DNA of 64,000 nucleotides from Paenibacillus pasadenensis. GTDB taxonomy: Bacteria; Bacillota; Bacilli; Paenibacillales; Paenibacillaceae. The position numbers were made by a program, and so were the translations under genes. Positions within the stretch are counted from its first letter, which is position 1. Each line of letters starts with the position of its first letter. Under the pieces are notes generated by a model. It was not told where the DNA came from. It did no database searches and saw only the letters and a list, made by a program, of their open reading frames with translations. The stretch is from NCBI RefSeq assembly GCF_023715725.1, contig NZ_JAMBOT010000001.1, forward strand, positions 496,001 through 560,000. The letters are read 5' to 3'. Shown here in pieces: positions 52,351-61,102 of the stretch.

Positions 52351-53095
52351 TTAAGCGTTTTTCATCGCGGTAATCGGAATAAACTTCAGCTTTTTAAGCG
52401 AGCCGTTTTGGAATTTCGCGCTTTGAATATACTCGATGAAAGCTTTGGTCGCTCCGGTTGGCTGCCCTTTTGTCATGTAATAGCCGTAGCTCCACACTTT
52501 ATAACTGCCTTTAATGACGTTGTCCGTCGTAGGCGCGATATTGTCGATTTTAAGCGTTCATTTTGTCTGTAACGTAGACAAGGTCGATATAACCGATTGA
52601 ATTCGGAGTCGTCTCTACAGCCATTTTCATATCGCCGCTGGACTTAACCTCTTTGTAGTTATCTCCCTTTGTCATAAAATCGGCGCCCTTGAGCGCCTTC
52701 ATCTGGAAGTTGACCCGGGTGCCGGAGCCGAATGCGCGGTTCACCACGACGATATCGGCATCCTTACCGCCTACATCCTTCCAGTTCTTCACCTTGCCGG
52801 AGAAAATGTCCTGGAGCTGCTTCGTCGTCAAGCCGGTCACGCCGGTATTTTTGTTCACGATGGCCGCAAAAGGAATGACCGCGACTTTATTCGCTACTTG
52901 GCCGTCAAATTTTTTGAAACCCGGCACATCGACCGAGGCGTCCCAGTCGCACGCGCCGATATCGGCGATGCCTTTGCGCACCGATTGCGGACCCGTGACG
53001 GAACCGGCTGCGGAGGCGGAAATGCGCACCTTCGGGTTCAGCTTTTTGAATTCGCTGGCCGCTTGCAGCGTCAGAGGCAGCAGCGCCACGCCGAA
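52351..53095 (-). pseudogene. pstS: Phosphate-binding protein PstS, 5'-truncated and frameshifted
   Basis: Homology starts in mid-protein at [20 protein letters not shown] and continues through [40 protein letters not shown] and [15 protein letters not shown] to GYIDLVYVTDKMNA, where TAA (52550) stops it. In the next frame the missing end follows: LKIDNIAPTTDNVIKGSYKV, SYGYYMTKGQPTGATKAFIE, ITAMKNA-stop at 52351. The signal peptide, lipobox and first phosphate loop are absent; the L,D-transpeptidase gene begins at the breakpoint. Confidence 0.88.
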
Positions 53096-53152
53096 GACCC
53101 ATACGGGCAGCTGCCTGAGGTGCATATGCTGATCAAAAAGGAGCTGACGATC

Positions 53153-53491
53153 ATGCCTCATTACCGCATTATCGTTGATATATCGGACCGCGCGCTTTAT
53201 CTGCTGGACGGGAACCGGGTTGTCCGCCAGTTCCCGATTGCCGTCGGAAAAATGCTTACGCAAACACCTACAGGCGAGTTTAAAATTATCAATAAACAGG
53301 AAAATCCGGGCGGGCCGTTCGGCGTGCTTTGGATGGGTCTTTCCAAGCCGCATTACGGCATCCACGGGACGAACGATCCCGCTTCCATCGGGAGAGCGGT
53401 TTCACATGGCTGTATCCGGATGTACAATGATGATGTGCTTGACCTATCCTCGCTTGTTCCTATCGGAACCAGAGTAACGATTCGCAATTAG
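53153..53491 (+). CDS. L,D-transpeptidase catalytic domain protein, 112 aa
   Basis: YkuD-family peptidoglycan cross-linking enzyme. [20 protein letters not shown], then [18 protein letters not shown] and the active-site block [20 protein letters not shown] followed by CIRM (catalytic His and Cys). It has no LysM domain or signal peptide, as in some short spore/cell-wall members. ATG 53153 follows AAAGGAG by 10 bases. It starts right at the end of the broken pstS. Confidence 0.9.
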   Translation: MPHYRIIVDISDRALYLLDGNRVVRQFPIAVGKMLTQTPTGEFKIINKQENPGGPFGVLWMGLSKPHYGIHGTNDPASIGRAVSHGCIRMYNDDVLDLSSLVPIGTRVTIRN

Positions 53492-53592
53492 CTCTGCCGC
53501 AAATGCAACAATGAGCCGCCATGCTGCGTCATAATGGTAAAGGAAGATCTTTCCGACTAGATCCCCTATACCAAGAAAGGAGCTGACTGCAG

Positions 53593-54570
53593 ATGCGTCT
53601 GAAAGGAAAAGCAATGTTAGCAGGAGGATTGGCTGGCCTGATGCTCGCTGTCTCTGCCCCGGGAGCAGTGTTCGCTTTTACGGACATAACCCAAGATCCA
53701 AACGCCGCCTCTATTCGAAGCCTGGAGAGTGCCGGCATTATTGGCGGCACAGGCAATAGCCAGTTTAAGCCGCAGGAAGCGATGACCTACGCTCAGGCCG
53801 TAACACTGCTGGTGAAAGCGTTCGATCTTAACCTGAATGCCATCAAATTTGTTCAAAAGCCCGAGGCGAGCCATTATTTCCCCGGAATGAACGACAATGC
53901 CTGGTATTCGGAAGCGTTTATCATTGCAGCCATTCACAATCTTGATCTCGATCCGAAGGTGAAACCCGCCGCTGCAATCAGCCGGGAGCAGTTTGCCCAT
54001 CTGCTGCTGCAAGCAATCGGGACAACCGGAGACTATGCATTTACGGAAATTTTCATCGAGCTATCCGACGGAGACCAGGTGGACGACAAGTACGAGGTGA
54101 ACGTGCAGAGACTGCTGATTAGCGGTATCGCCAAGCTTGGAGAAGACGGTTTATTCAAGCCTAAAGAGGCCGTCACGCGCAGCAGCGCGGCAGCCTGGGT
54201 AGACGGGGGGATCAGCTTCGTGGAACAGATGAAAAAAACCGAAGAACCGGAAGGCTCTTCGGCAAGTCCGCTCCAGTCTGTTGCGCTGGAAGCTTCGCCT
54301 CATGGCGAGGGAGTCAGTAAAATTACGGTGACGGCTCAGGCGCCGCATCCCGGTTATGGCATTCGGATCGCCGGCATCCGGTTCAACGGCGACAAAGCCT
54401 ACATTACCGTAGAGGCGGTCAAACCAAAACCCGGTCAAATGTACCCGCAGGTTATTACGGATGTAAGCGCCACGACTTATATTGATGCAGCGTATACGGC
54501 GGTGCTTGAGAATACGGGCGGGAGCGACAGCTCTACGGGAGGAATCCTGAACGGGAAAAATGCACGTTAG
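53593..54570 (+). CDS. S-layer homology (SLH) domain protein
   Basis: 325-aa exported protein. Signal peptide RLKGKAMLAGGLAGLMLAVS..VFA, then three SLH-type repeats (FTDITQDPNAASIRSLESAG, YFPGMNDNAWYSEAFIIAA, ELSDGDQVDDKYEVNVQRL with SGIAKLGEDGLFKPKEAVTR). The C-terminal domain has PGYGIRIAGIRFNGDKAYIT, PKPGQMYPQVITDVSATTYI, like the PrcB C-terminal type. SLH repeats bind cell-wall polymers. Its last 38 bases overlap the convergent radical SAM gene. Confidence 0.9.
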   Translation: MRLKGKAMLAGGLAGLMLAVSAPGAVFAFTDITQDPNAASIRSLESAGIIGGTGNSQFKPQEAMTYAQAVTLLVKAFDLNLNAIKFVQKPEASHYFPGMNDNAWYSEAFIIAAIHNLDLDPKVKPAAAISREQFAHLLLQAIGTTGDYAFTEIFIELSDGDQVDDKYEVNVQRLLISGIAKLGEDGLFKPKEAVTRSSAAAWVDGGISFVEQMKKTEEPEGSSASPLQSVALEASPHGEGVSKITVTAQAPHPGYGIRIAGIRFNGDKAYITVEAVKPKPGQMYPQVITDVSATTYIDAAYTAVLENTGGSDSSTGGILNGKNAR

Positions 54571-55363
54571 TACCGGAATAGCTCCGTAACTGTTCATAAA
54601 ACCGGTCCGCGGCGGCCGGCGCATAATCAGCCTCCATATCGAGCGCGCGGTATTCCTCCCGTATGCCGAGCTGGGCTGTGCGCCGGCCGCCGCTGCCGTC
54701 TCCACGGTGAAAATCGTCTACGACGATTCGCGGTGCCTCGCTGGCTAGCTTTGCGGCAAAACCGGGAGTGTGGGGCAGCAGCGGCGATACGGCGGCTTGA
54801 ACCGGAATCCCGGCCTCACGAAGCTCGCGCAAAGCCCGCCAACGGGCCGCCAGCGGCGGAGCCGAGGGCGTAAAATGGCGGCGCATCGCCTCGTCATCCG
54901 TTTCCAGCGTGATGCTCGCCCGTACCTTGCCGCCAAAAGCGCGAAGCAGCTCCGTATCGCGCAAAATCAGAGCGCTGCGCGTCTGCAGCAGCAAAAACGC
55001 CGGCGGCCGTTCCAGCATAAGCTCAAGCAGCCGGCGCGTCGTTTCATGCTCTGCCTCCGCTGGCTGATAGGGATCAGTAGCAGAGCCGAAAAACAGGCTC
55101 AGCAGCCCTTTATCCGACTCGCGGGCCCATTCCTTGCGGAACGCGGCGCTGTCAAGCGGTTTAACATCGACCCAGCTCCCCCAAGGCTCGGAGCGGAACA
55201 GGCCGACCGGCATCCGCCGTACATAACAGTAGCTGCAGCCGAAGCTGCAGCCCGTATAAGGATTAAGCGTATGCGTGTATCCTTCCAGGTAACCGCCTGC
55301 CGGATTAAGCCAGCGGACAGCTTTGCGCTTGGGCGGCAAGGACAGTCCTTCCCCGCTGCTCAT
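54533..55363 (-). CDS. Radical SAM protein, spore photoproduct lyase-like group
   Basis: 276 aa. The cluster motif C-x3-C-x2-C is LNPYTGCSFGCSYCYVRRMP. FFGSATDPYQPAEAEHETTR and ASITLETDDEAMRRHFTPSA follow, as in Rv2578c/SplB-related DNA-repair-like proteins. The ATG 55363 overlaps the ung stop by four bases, so the pair is an operon; coupling with uracil-DNA glycosylase suggests a repair role. The much longer frame upstream is the shadow of ung. Confidence 0.88.
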   Translation of the reverse strand: MSSGEGLSLPPKRKAVRWLNPAGGYLEGYTHTLNPYTGCSFGCSYCYVRRMPVGLFRSEPWGSWVDVKPLDSAAFRKEWARESDKGLLSLFFGSATDPYQPAEAEHETTRRLLELMLERPPAFLLLQTRSALILRDTELLRAFGGKVRASITLETDDEAMRRHFTPSAPPLAARWRALRELREAGIPVQAAVSPLLPHTPGFAAKLASEAPRIVVDDFHRGDGSGGRRTAQLGIREEYRALDMEADYAPAAADRFYEQLRSYSGTNVHFSRSGFLP

Positions 55364-56109
55364 ACGGACGGAAAGCTTTCGTCTTCTGAGCGCCCCCGCT
55401 CCCTGCCCGCCGCTACTTCGTCCGCAGCAGCGGGCTCCGCCGTACGACACCAGTCGATCGGCTGCATGCCGTGTTTTTTCAAAAAGGCATTCGCTTTCGA
55501 AAACGGCTTGCTGCCGAGAAAACCGCGGTGAGCCGAGAACGGGCTTGGATGCGGCGTAGACAGCAGCAGATGGCGGCTGCCATCCAAAAAGGAGGCTTTT
55601 TCCTGAGCGTGTTTGCCCCACAGCAAAAACACAGCGGGCTGTTCGCGCTCCCCAATCAGCCGAACGATGCTGTCGGTAAACCTTTCCCAGCCGAGCCCCT
55701 GGTGAGAGGCCGCCTGCCCTTTGCGCACCGTAAGCACATTGTTGAGCAGCAGCACGCCTTGACGGGCCCACCCGCGCAAATCGCCATTTGCCGGAACCGG
55801 GCAGCCGATATCATTGTTCAGCTCTTTGTAGATGTTCTGCAAAGAGGGCGGGATGCGGACGCCAGGCTGCACGGAGAAGCTGAGCCCATGCGCTTGGCCG
55901 GGTCCATGGTAAGGATCTTGACCGAGAATAACAACCTTTGTGCCGGCGAGTGAAGTCAGATGCAATGCGTTGAAAATATCATGCATATCCGGATATACAG
56001 CGCCGCCGAGATACTCCTCGGCCAGCCTGGATCGCAGCTCCCTGTAATACGGCTGCTCCATTTCCTTCATTAAATGCTCGTTCCAGTCATTGTGAAATTG
56101 CACGGCCAT
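55360..56109 (-). CDS. ung: Uracil-DNA glycosylase, family 1
   Basis: Removes uracil from DNA. 249 aa with VVILGQDPYHGPGQAHGLSF (catalytic Asp), GVLLLNNVLTVRKGQA and STPHPSPFSAHRGFLGSKPF (catalytic His). The tail of about 25 residues after the usual end (CRTAEPAAADEVAAGRERGR) is extra. GGAGG ribosome site before ATG 56109. Confidence 0.96.
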   Translation of the reverse strand: MAVQFHNDWNEHLMKEMEQPYYRELRSRLAEEYLGGAVYPDMHDIFNALHLTSLAGTKVVILGQDPYHGPGQAHGLSFSVQPGVRIPPSLQNIYKELNNDIGCPVPANGDLRGWARQGVLLLNNVLTVRKGQAASHQGLGWERFTDSIVRLIGEREQPAVFLLWGKHAQEKASFLDGSRHLLLSTPHPSPFSAHRGFLGSKPFSKANAFLKKHGMQPIDWCRTAEPAAADEVAAGRERGRSEDESFPSV

Positions 56110-56248
56110 TTCAGCCAGCCTCCTTTACGATGCGGTTATCCATAGGCCTGTCCGGAAACTCCTTGCGGACAGCCGATTATTTGACATTGAACGCTGTAGA
56201 AAGTAAGATAGATCAAGCCCATATCGAAGAAAGTTGCAGGTGATTGCA

Positions 56249-56518
56249 ATGAGTTACCGCCCGCTCGTAACGAATGGCAGACTCGCGGAACGCAACGACG
56301 CCACCCAGCTTTTCCAGGTTGTCGTGAAGCTCAAGGACGGCGGAGAATGCCGCTTGTTCTACGGTCCGGATGGCATTAAGATTAATCGTCTGCAGACGAC
56401 GCCTTGCCCGGTTTGCCGCAGAGACTACTATTGCAGCTGCATGGATAAGTTCATCGAAGAAATCAGCAGCCAGGTTGACCTGGAAGAGCTGAAGGCTGCC
56501 CAAGCGGCAGCAAAGTAA
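56249..56518 (+). CDS. 89-aa protein with cysteine cluster
   Basis: MSYRPLVTNGRLAERNDATQ then VVVKLKDGGECRLFYGPDGI, and TPCPVCRRDYYCSCMDKFIE, likely one zinc site, with an Ala-rich end. AGGTG precedes ATG 56249. Unknown family; short T-rich terminator-like tail after it. Confidence 0.65.
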   Translation: MSYRPLVTNGRLAERNDATQLFQVVVKLKDGGECRLFYGPDGIKINRLQTTPCPVCRRDYYCSCMDKFIEEISSQVDLEELKAAQAAAK

Positions 56519-56689
56519 GAGGCCTACCCAGGCTTCTTTTTTTTATCTTCAACTGCTTCACGCTGATTTTCATAGTGTAACGGATTCCGCATGAGCTGAC
56601 AAATAGCGTAACTTTTAAGTAAATGAGATTAAGCTCATCGAAATACCTGCCGATAAATAAGGTATTATACGGGAGGAGCGTGGTACAAA

Positions 56690-56935
56690 ATGCGTCTGAC
56701 AATGGTATTTGGGTGGGCCATCGCTCCATTTGTCATGCTCCCGGTCTCATGGAAACAGCTGTCCGCACCTGCCAAAACATGGGGCGCCGTCTGGACCTTC
56801 GCCATGCTGCTCGCACTGGCGTATCTGTTTGTTCCGCTAAGTCAGGGCAATCCTGCCCAGAAGGTTCAAGCCAAAATCGTTCCCGCCGTTTCAAGTCCCT
56901 CTCCTCAAGCTTCGCCCGGCAAAAGCCGTACTTAA
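56690..56935 (+). CDS. Small membrane protein, 81 aa
   Basis: Two membrane segments (MVFGWAIAPFVMLPVSW and WGAVWTFAMLLALAYLFVPL) and a Pro/Ser-rich hydrophilic end. Strong GGGAGGAG site 10 bases before the ATG. Not recognised. Confidence 0.65.
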   Translation: MRLTMVFGWAIAPFVMLPVSWKQLSAPAKTWGAVWTFAMLLALAYLFVPLSQGNPAQKVQAKIVPAVSSPSPQASPGKSRT

Positions 56936-57008
56936 ATTCAACAAAACAAAAAGCTCCCTGTCCGATCGGTGAGATCGTCCACAGGGAGCTTTTGTTAAAC
57001 CTACGTGA

Positions 57009-57093
57009 TGCCGAGGACCGGGCTCGAACCGGTACGGGAGTAACTCCCGACAGATTTTAAGTCTGTTGCGTCTGCCTATTCCGCCACCCCGGC
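57009..57093 (-). tRNA. tRNA-Leu (anticodon TAA)
   Basis: Complement has acceptor GCCGGGG/CCTCGGC with one G-T pair, anticodon loop CTTAAAA, a long variable arm (GGGAGTTACTCCC) and T arm CCGGTTCGAGCCCGG. 85 nt, CCA not encoded. Confidence 0.96.
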
Positions 57094-57245
57094 ATGAAGC
57101 CATACGATAAACACAACGGAGTTCATCATAACATATATCCCCAGCAAGCGTCAACGAAAAAGTTTAAGTATTCATAAGTTCCGCATGAAATAAAAAAACC
57201 TTATGAAATAAAAAAACCTTGCAGCCGCAAGGATTCGAAAGCTTA

Positions 57246-57322
<77 letters not shown>

Positions 57323-57363
57323 TTTTGTAGGGAATGTTGAGACCGCATAAGGGCGGAAATAAG

Positions 57364-57437
<74 letters not shown>

Positions 57438-57521
57438 TCATTCTAAAAGGTCCCGTTTGGAACACAAGGATAAATATACTATATTTAACACAGCAAAGTC
57501 AACCAGCTCCTCCAGCCCTTT

Positions 57522-57689
57522 TTAAGGCATATAGCGAACCCCGTATTTTCCCCGTTTGGACTGGAAAACCTCAATCTCCCGCGGGCACTCATATCCGTAA
57601 ATCCACCAGTCGTTTTCCATTCGCTTTACCAAGCACCCAGCCTGAAACTTGCTGTCATACAACCTTCCCCAATAAATCCAGTTGGACAT
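57522..57689 (-). CDS. 55-aa protein of unknown function
   Basis: MSNWIYWGRLYDSKFQAGCL, then KRMENDWWIYGYECPREIEV and KRGKYGVRYMP. Aromatic-rich, one cysteine pair. An in-frame ATG at 57698 (MTTMSNW) with AAAGGA upstream is an equally good start. The clean frame and ribosome site suggest a real gene. Confidence 0.6.
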   Translation of the reverse strand: MSNWIYWGRLYDSKFQAGCLVKRMENDWWIYGYECPREIEVFQSKRGKYGVRYMP

Positions 57690-57879
57690 CGTTGTCATCC
57701 TTCACTTTCCTTTCTGCGAATGGCTTCCTGCAATAATGAGGCTTTATCGTCATCGTTCCCAGGCTGATCAAATTTATTCCATCATTGCCGGACAAGCCCA
57801 ATCTACTTTACACTGGATAGGCTGCGCTACCGCAGCATTCCCATCCAAACGCCTATTTTCCGCTGATAAAGGAGATTTT

Positions 57880-58623
57880 ATGGATATCACTCCGCTCCAG
57901 CTTTCCATTCTCACTCTTTGCGCCCTGCTGACCGGGTTTTCCAAAACGGGGATGCCTACGCTGGGTTTATTCGTCGCCGCCATAATGGCCGGCTTTTTCC
58001 CCGTTCGGGAGTCCGTCGGCCTCATTACGCCTATACTGATTACCGGCGATATTATAGCGATTATGTACTACCGCAAAGCTGTCGTGTGGAAACATCTGCT
58101 CTCGCTGCTGCCGTGGGTGCTCGTTGGACTGGTGCTGGGTTTCCTCGTGTTAGGACGCATTCATGACCGCCCCCTTTCCATTCTGCTCGGCGCGATCGTA
58201 CTGTCCCTGCTGCTGCTGCATTCGTTTAAGGAACGCGTCGAAAAAGCCGCCTCCGTCTCTCTGAGCTCGTCTCCGCTGTTCAATAACGGGCTTGGCGTGC
58301 TCGCGGGATTCACAACGATGGTTGGCAACGCCGCTGGCAGCATCATGTCGATCTATCTGCTCTCCAAAGGAATGAATAAAACGTTATTTGTCGGCACAAA
58401 TGCGTTTTTCTTCTTCATCGTTAATGTCGCCAAAGTGCCGTTCACCGCTTCCATCGGACTGATCACCGCCGACTCTCTGCTCCTCAATGCGTGGATGATT
58501 CCCGCTGTCGCCGCAGGCGCCTACATCGGCATTAAGCTGCTCCCGCACATTCCGCAAAAGACATTCCAGGCCCTCGTACTTATCCTTGCGGGAATCGGCG
58601 GATTAAAGCTGCTTTTGTTTTGA
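57880..58623 (+). CDS. TSUP-family (TauE/SafE) transporter
   Basis: 247 aa with about eight membrane segments and the family halves GFSKTGMPTLGLFVAAIMAG and GFTTMVGNAAGSIMSIYLLS. Members move sulfite, sulfonates or other organic anions across the membrane. ATG 57880 follows AAAGGAG; upstream frame is noncoding. Confidence 0.9.
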   Translation: MDITPLQLSILTLCALLTGFSKTGMPTLGLFVAAIMAGFFPVRESVGLITPILITGDIIAIMYYRKAVVWKHLLSLLPWVLVGLVLGFLVLGRIHDRPLSILLGAIVLSLLLLHSFKERVEKAASVSLSSSPLFNNGLGVLAGFTTMVGNAAGSIMSIYLLSKGMNKTLFVGTNAFFFFIVNVAKVPFTASIGLITADSLLLNAWMIPAVAAGAYIGIKLLPHIPQKTFQALVLILAGIGGLKLLLF

Positions 58624-58625
58624 AC

Positions 58626-58664
58626 GCAAAAGAGCCCCTTTTTTTTCAAAGGGGCTCTTTGTCT
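58626..58664. terminator. Terminator after the TSUP gene
   Basis: Arms AAAGAGCCCCTTT / AAAGGGGCTCTTT around 58629-58641 and 58648-58660; convergent genes on both sides. Confidence 0.88.
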
Positions 58665-58682
58665 GACTTAAATAGGTGTTGA

Positions 58683-60215
58683 TTAACCGCCAGAAACGGC
58701 TCCGCCTTCCATTCCGCCGCCCATGCTGCCTTTTGGATTCGTCTTCAGCTTTTGCAGCAGCGCGTTGCCCTTGACCGCCCATTCCTTGATTCCTTCATCA
58801 ACGGTCTTTTTACCGCTCAGCACTTCCTGGAAGATTTGAGACCCGATGCCCTGCATCTCATAAATGCCAGGCTTTTCGCGCGCAATGCGCTCAAACGCAT
58901 CCGTCTGGGCCGGAATCGGCTTTAACGTGGTGAATGCTTTCATGTTGTACTGCATGCCGTCAATCGGCTTGATGAACTCTTGACGCGCCGGAATCTCATA
59001 GGTGCTGCGGGATTTCAGCTTCGCCCAGTCGCGCCCGTTCAGGAATTTGATCAGATCCCAGGCTCCGTCCGGATTTTGCGCTTTGGCGTTAATGCCCATC
59101 GCTTGGCTAAGATTAATATTGCCGCCGACTCCCGGCTTCTCTTCAAATACGGGAACGGTCACAACATCCCAGTCGATCAGTTTAATCGACTTGTTCGTTT
59201 CGGAGGCGTTTTTGGCGTTTCTCAGTTCATTGACAAAATAGTAGTCGCCAATAACCATGCCCAATTTCCCTGAATTGAACAAATCATTCATGTAAGGATT
59301 ATAACCGGCCGAGGATTTCTCCGCTGCCTTGCGCATCTCATCCATAATTTTCTGGGAGTCCTCTGGACTCGGAACGACTTTATCCTTATACAGCTTAATC
59401 ATCGTTTCCCAAGCGTCTTTCCAGGCCGTTCCGCTGTCAACGAGCATTTTTTCACCTTTGTCGTCGAACACCTTCAGCCCTAGTGGAGCAATGTAGCTTT
59501 GAATATCGTTATACGCATCTCCGCCCCAGCGGTTGAATTGGAGACCAAACGTCTGATCCTTTCCGCTGCCTTTGGATATTTTGCGCGCCAAATCGAACGC
59601 TTGGTTCCAGGTCATCCCGTCTGCAGGCGGCTGGACTCCCGCGTCAGCGAATATCTTTTTGTTATAAAACAGAGCGGAGCTTGTAAACGTTGGCGTCAAA
59701 GCGTATATTTTAGAATCGCCGGCATCCTTGATTCCATCAATGACGGAAGGCACATAATCGCTAATGTCGAACTTATCCTTGGCGATAAGCGGATCGAGCT
59801 GCTGCAGCATTCCGTCCTGCGTCAGCCGCGACAGCTGCGGGTAATCGATGACAACTACGTCAACCGGATTTTTACCGGTGAGCATGTCTTTCATTTTTTC
59901 GTACGGATCGGGCTGTTTCTCGTTCGGCTGTCCGGAATAGTTCATCGCGTTATAGTCGTTGGCGTACACAATTTCAAACGTGACGTTTTTGTTCATCAAT
60001 TCATACGTATCCGTGAACTGCTGACGGAACCAGGTCTCGTTGTCCGCCGAGCCGTACATCATGCCGATGCGCACAACGCTCGGCTCTTTCTGCTCCGAAG
60101 ATTCTCCGCTGCATCCTGCGATAACGCCGGAAGCCATAACGAGCGACAGACCAAGCGCCGCCCCCCGGCGTGCCTTTTTACCTTTAATTGAACTCACTGC
60201 TGTTCCCCAATTCAT
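58683..60215 (-). CDS. Extracellular solute-binding lipoprotein (family 1)
   Basis: 510 aa. Signal peptide with lipobox VIAGCSG, then a binding-protein fold: VRIGMMYGSADNETWFRQQF, VDVVVIDYPQLSRLTQDGML, PTFTSSALFYNKKIFADAGV, GDAYNDIQSYI. It looks like a sugar/oligosaccharide-type binding protein, yet the operon partners are an FtsX-like permease and a LolD/MacB-like ATPase. It ends in a Gly/Met-rich SMGGGMEGGAVSGG. Its ATG overlaps the ATPase stop by four bases. Confidence 0.9.
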   Translation of the reverse strand: MNWGTAVSSIKGKKARRGAALGLSLVMASGVIAGCSGESSEQKEPSVVRIGMMYGSADNETWFRQQFTDTYELMNKNVTFEIVYANDYNAMNYSGQPNEKQPDPYEKMKDMLTGKNPVDVVVIDYPQLSRLTQDGMLQQLDPLIAKDKFDISDYVPSVIDGIKDAGDSKIYALTPTFTSSALFYNKKIFADAGVQPPADGMTWNQAFDLARKISKGSGKDQTFGLQFNRWGGDAYNDIQSYIAPLGLKVFDDKGEKMLVDSGTAWKDAWETMIKLYKDKVVPSPEDSQKIMDEMRKAAEKSSAGYNPYMNDLFNSGKLGMVIGDYYFVNELRNAKNASETNKSIKLIDWDVVTVPVFEEKPGVGGNINLSQAMGINAKAQNPDGAWDLIKFLNGRDWAKLKSRSTYEIPARQEFIKPIDGMQYNMKAFTTLKPIPAQTDAFERIAREKPGIYEMQGIGSQIFQEVLSGKKTVDEGIKEWAVKGNALLQKLKTNPKGSMGGGMEGGAVSGG

Positions 60216-61096
60216 GCTTGCTCCCCCTCCAAAAGCTTTGGTTTCGTAATAATGATGCGTTCTCCATCAAACTCCATCGATGCTTTGCCCGTAATGCCCA
60301 GCGCGGTTAAATATTCCTTTGGCACCTGCAGCCGGCCTGCACGGTCCACGACGGCGTAAGCCTCATGGACATCCTGCAGCCCTTCTTTGGCAAATCCGGC
60401 CGCATCGTCGAGATGCGTGTTCCGCCGGAGAAACTCGGTGCTCGTCAGGCCGTCGCGAATCGCCACAACCCGGTCCACCTTGCCGGCCAGCGACAAGTCA
60501 TGGGTAACGATGACAATCGTCAGGCCAAGCTCGCGGTTCAGCGTGCGGAAAATACCCATAATCATGTCGCTGGTGCGGCTGTCTACAGAGCCGGTCGGCT
60601 CGTCGGCCAGCAGCATTTGCGGGCGGTTGGACAGTGAGATCGCAATGGCAACCCGCTGCTGCTCGCCCCCGGACAGCTGATGAAGCTTGTTGTGCATCCG
60701 CTCCTTCAGGCCGACCCATTCCAGCAGCTGACGGGAATAAGCGCGGTCTACTTTGCCGCGAAGCATCATGGGCATTTCGACATTTTCCAGAGCGGACAGA
60801 TAAGGCAGCAGGTTGCGGGCATTGTTCTGCCAGATGAAACCGACCGTCTCGCGTTTGTATTTAACGAGCTGTTCATCGGTAATCTTGAGCAGATCCCATG
60901 GCCCGACATGTACGCTGCCGGCGGAAGGGCGGTCTAGGCCGCCCAGGATGTTAAGCAGCGTTGATTTGCCGCTGCCGCTGTTGCCGATAATCGCCATCAG
61001 CTCGCCGTCTTTGACGCTCAGGTTGAGCCCCTGCAGAGCGACGACCTCGAGATCGTCGGTTTTGTAAATTTTGACGAGACCCTCGCATTCAATCAC
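60212..61096 (-). CDS. ABC ATPase (LolD/MacB type) with AbrB-like C-terminal domain
   Basis: 294 aa. The ATPase core: GNSGSGKSTLLNILGGLDRP (Walker A), HQLSGGEQQRVAIAISLS (signature), LADEPTGSVD (Walker B), IVVTHD-like VIVTHDLSLAG. After residue 245 an extra segment VVDRAGRLQVPKEYLTALGI and GKASMEFDGERIIITKPKLL matches the swapped-hairpin AbrB/SpoVT fold. A regulatory dimerisation role is inferred. Confidence 0.9.
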   Translation of the reverse strand: MIECEGLVKIYKTDDLEVVALQGLNLSVKDGELMAIIGNSGSGKSTLLNILGGLDRPSAGSVHVGPWDLLKITDEQLVKYKRETVGFIWQNNARNLLPYLSALENVEMPMMLRGKVDRAYSRQLLEWVGLKERMHNKLHQLSGGEQQRVAIAISLSNRPQMLLADEPTGSVDSRTSDMIMGIFRTLNRELGLTIVIVTHDLSLAGKVDRVVAIRDGLTSTEFLRRNTHLDDAAGFAKEGLQDVHEAYAVVDRAGRLQVPKEYLTALGITGKASMEFDGERIIITKPKLLEGEQA

Positions 61097-61102
61097 GGCA
61101 CA

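Noticed and set aside
54770..55531. 253-codon plus-strand frame opposite the radical SAM gene
   Set aside because: Gln/Arg-rich shadow; radical SAM cysteines prove the other strand.
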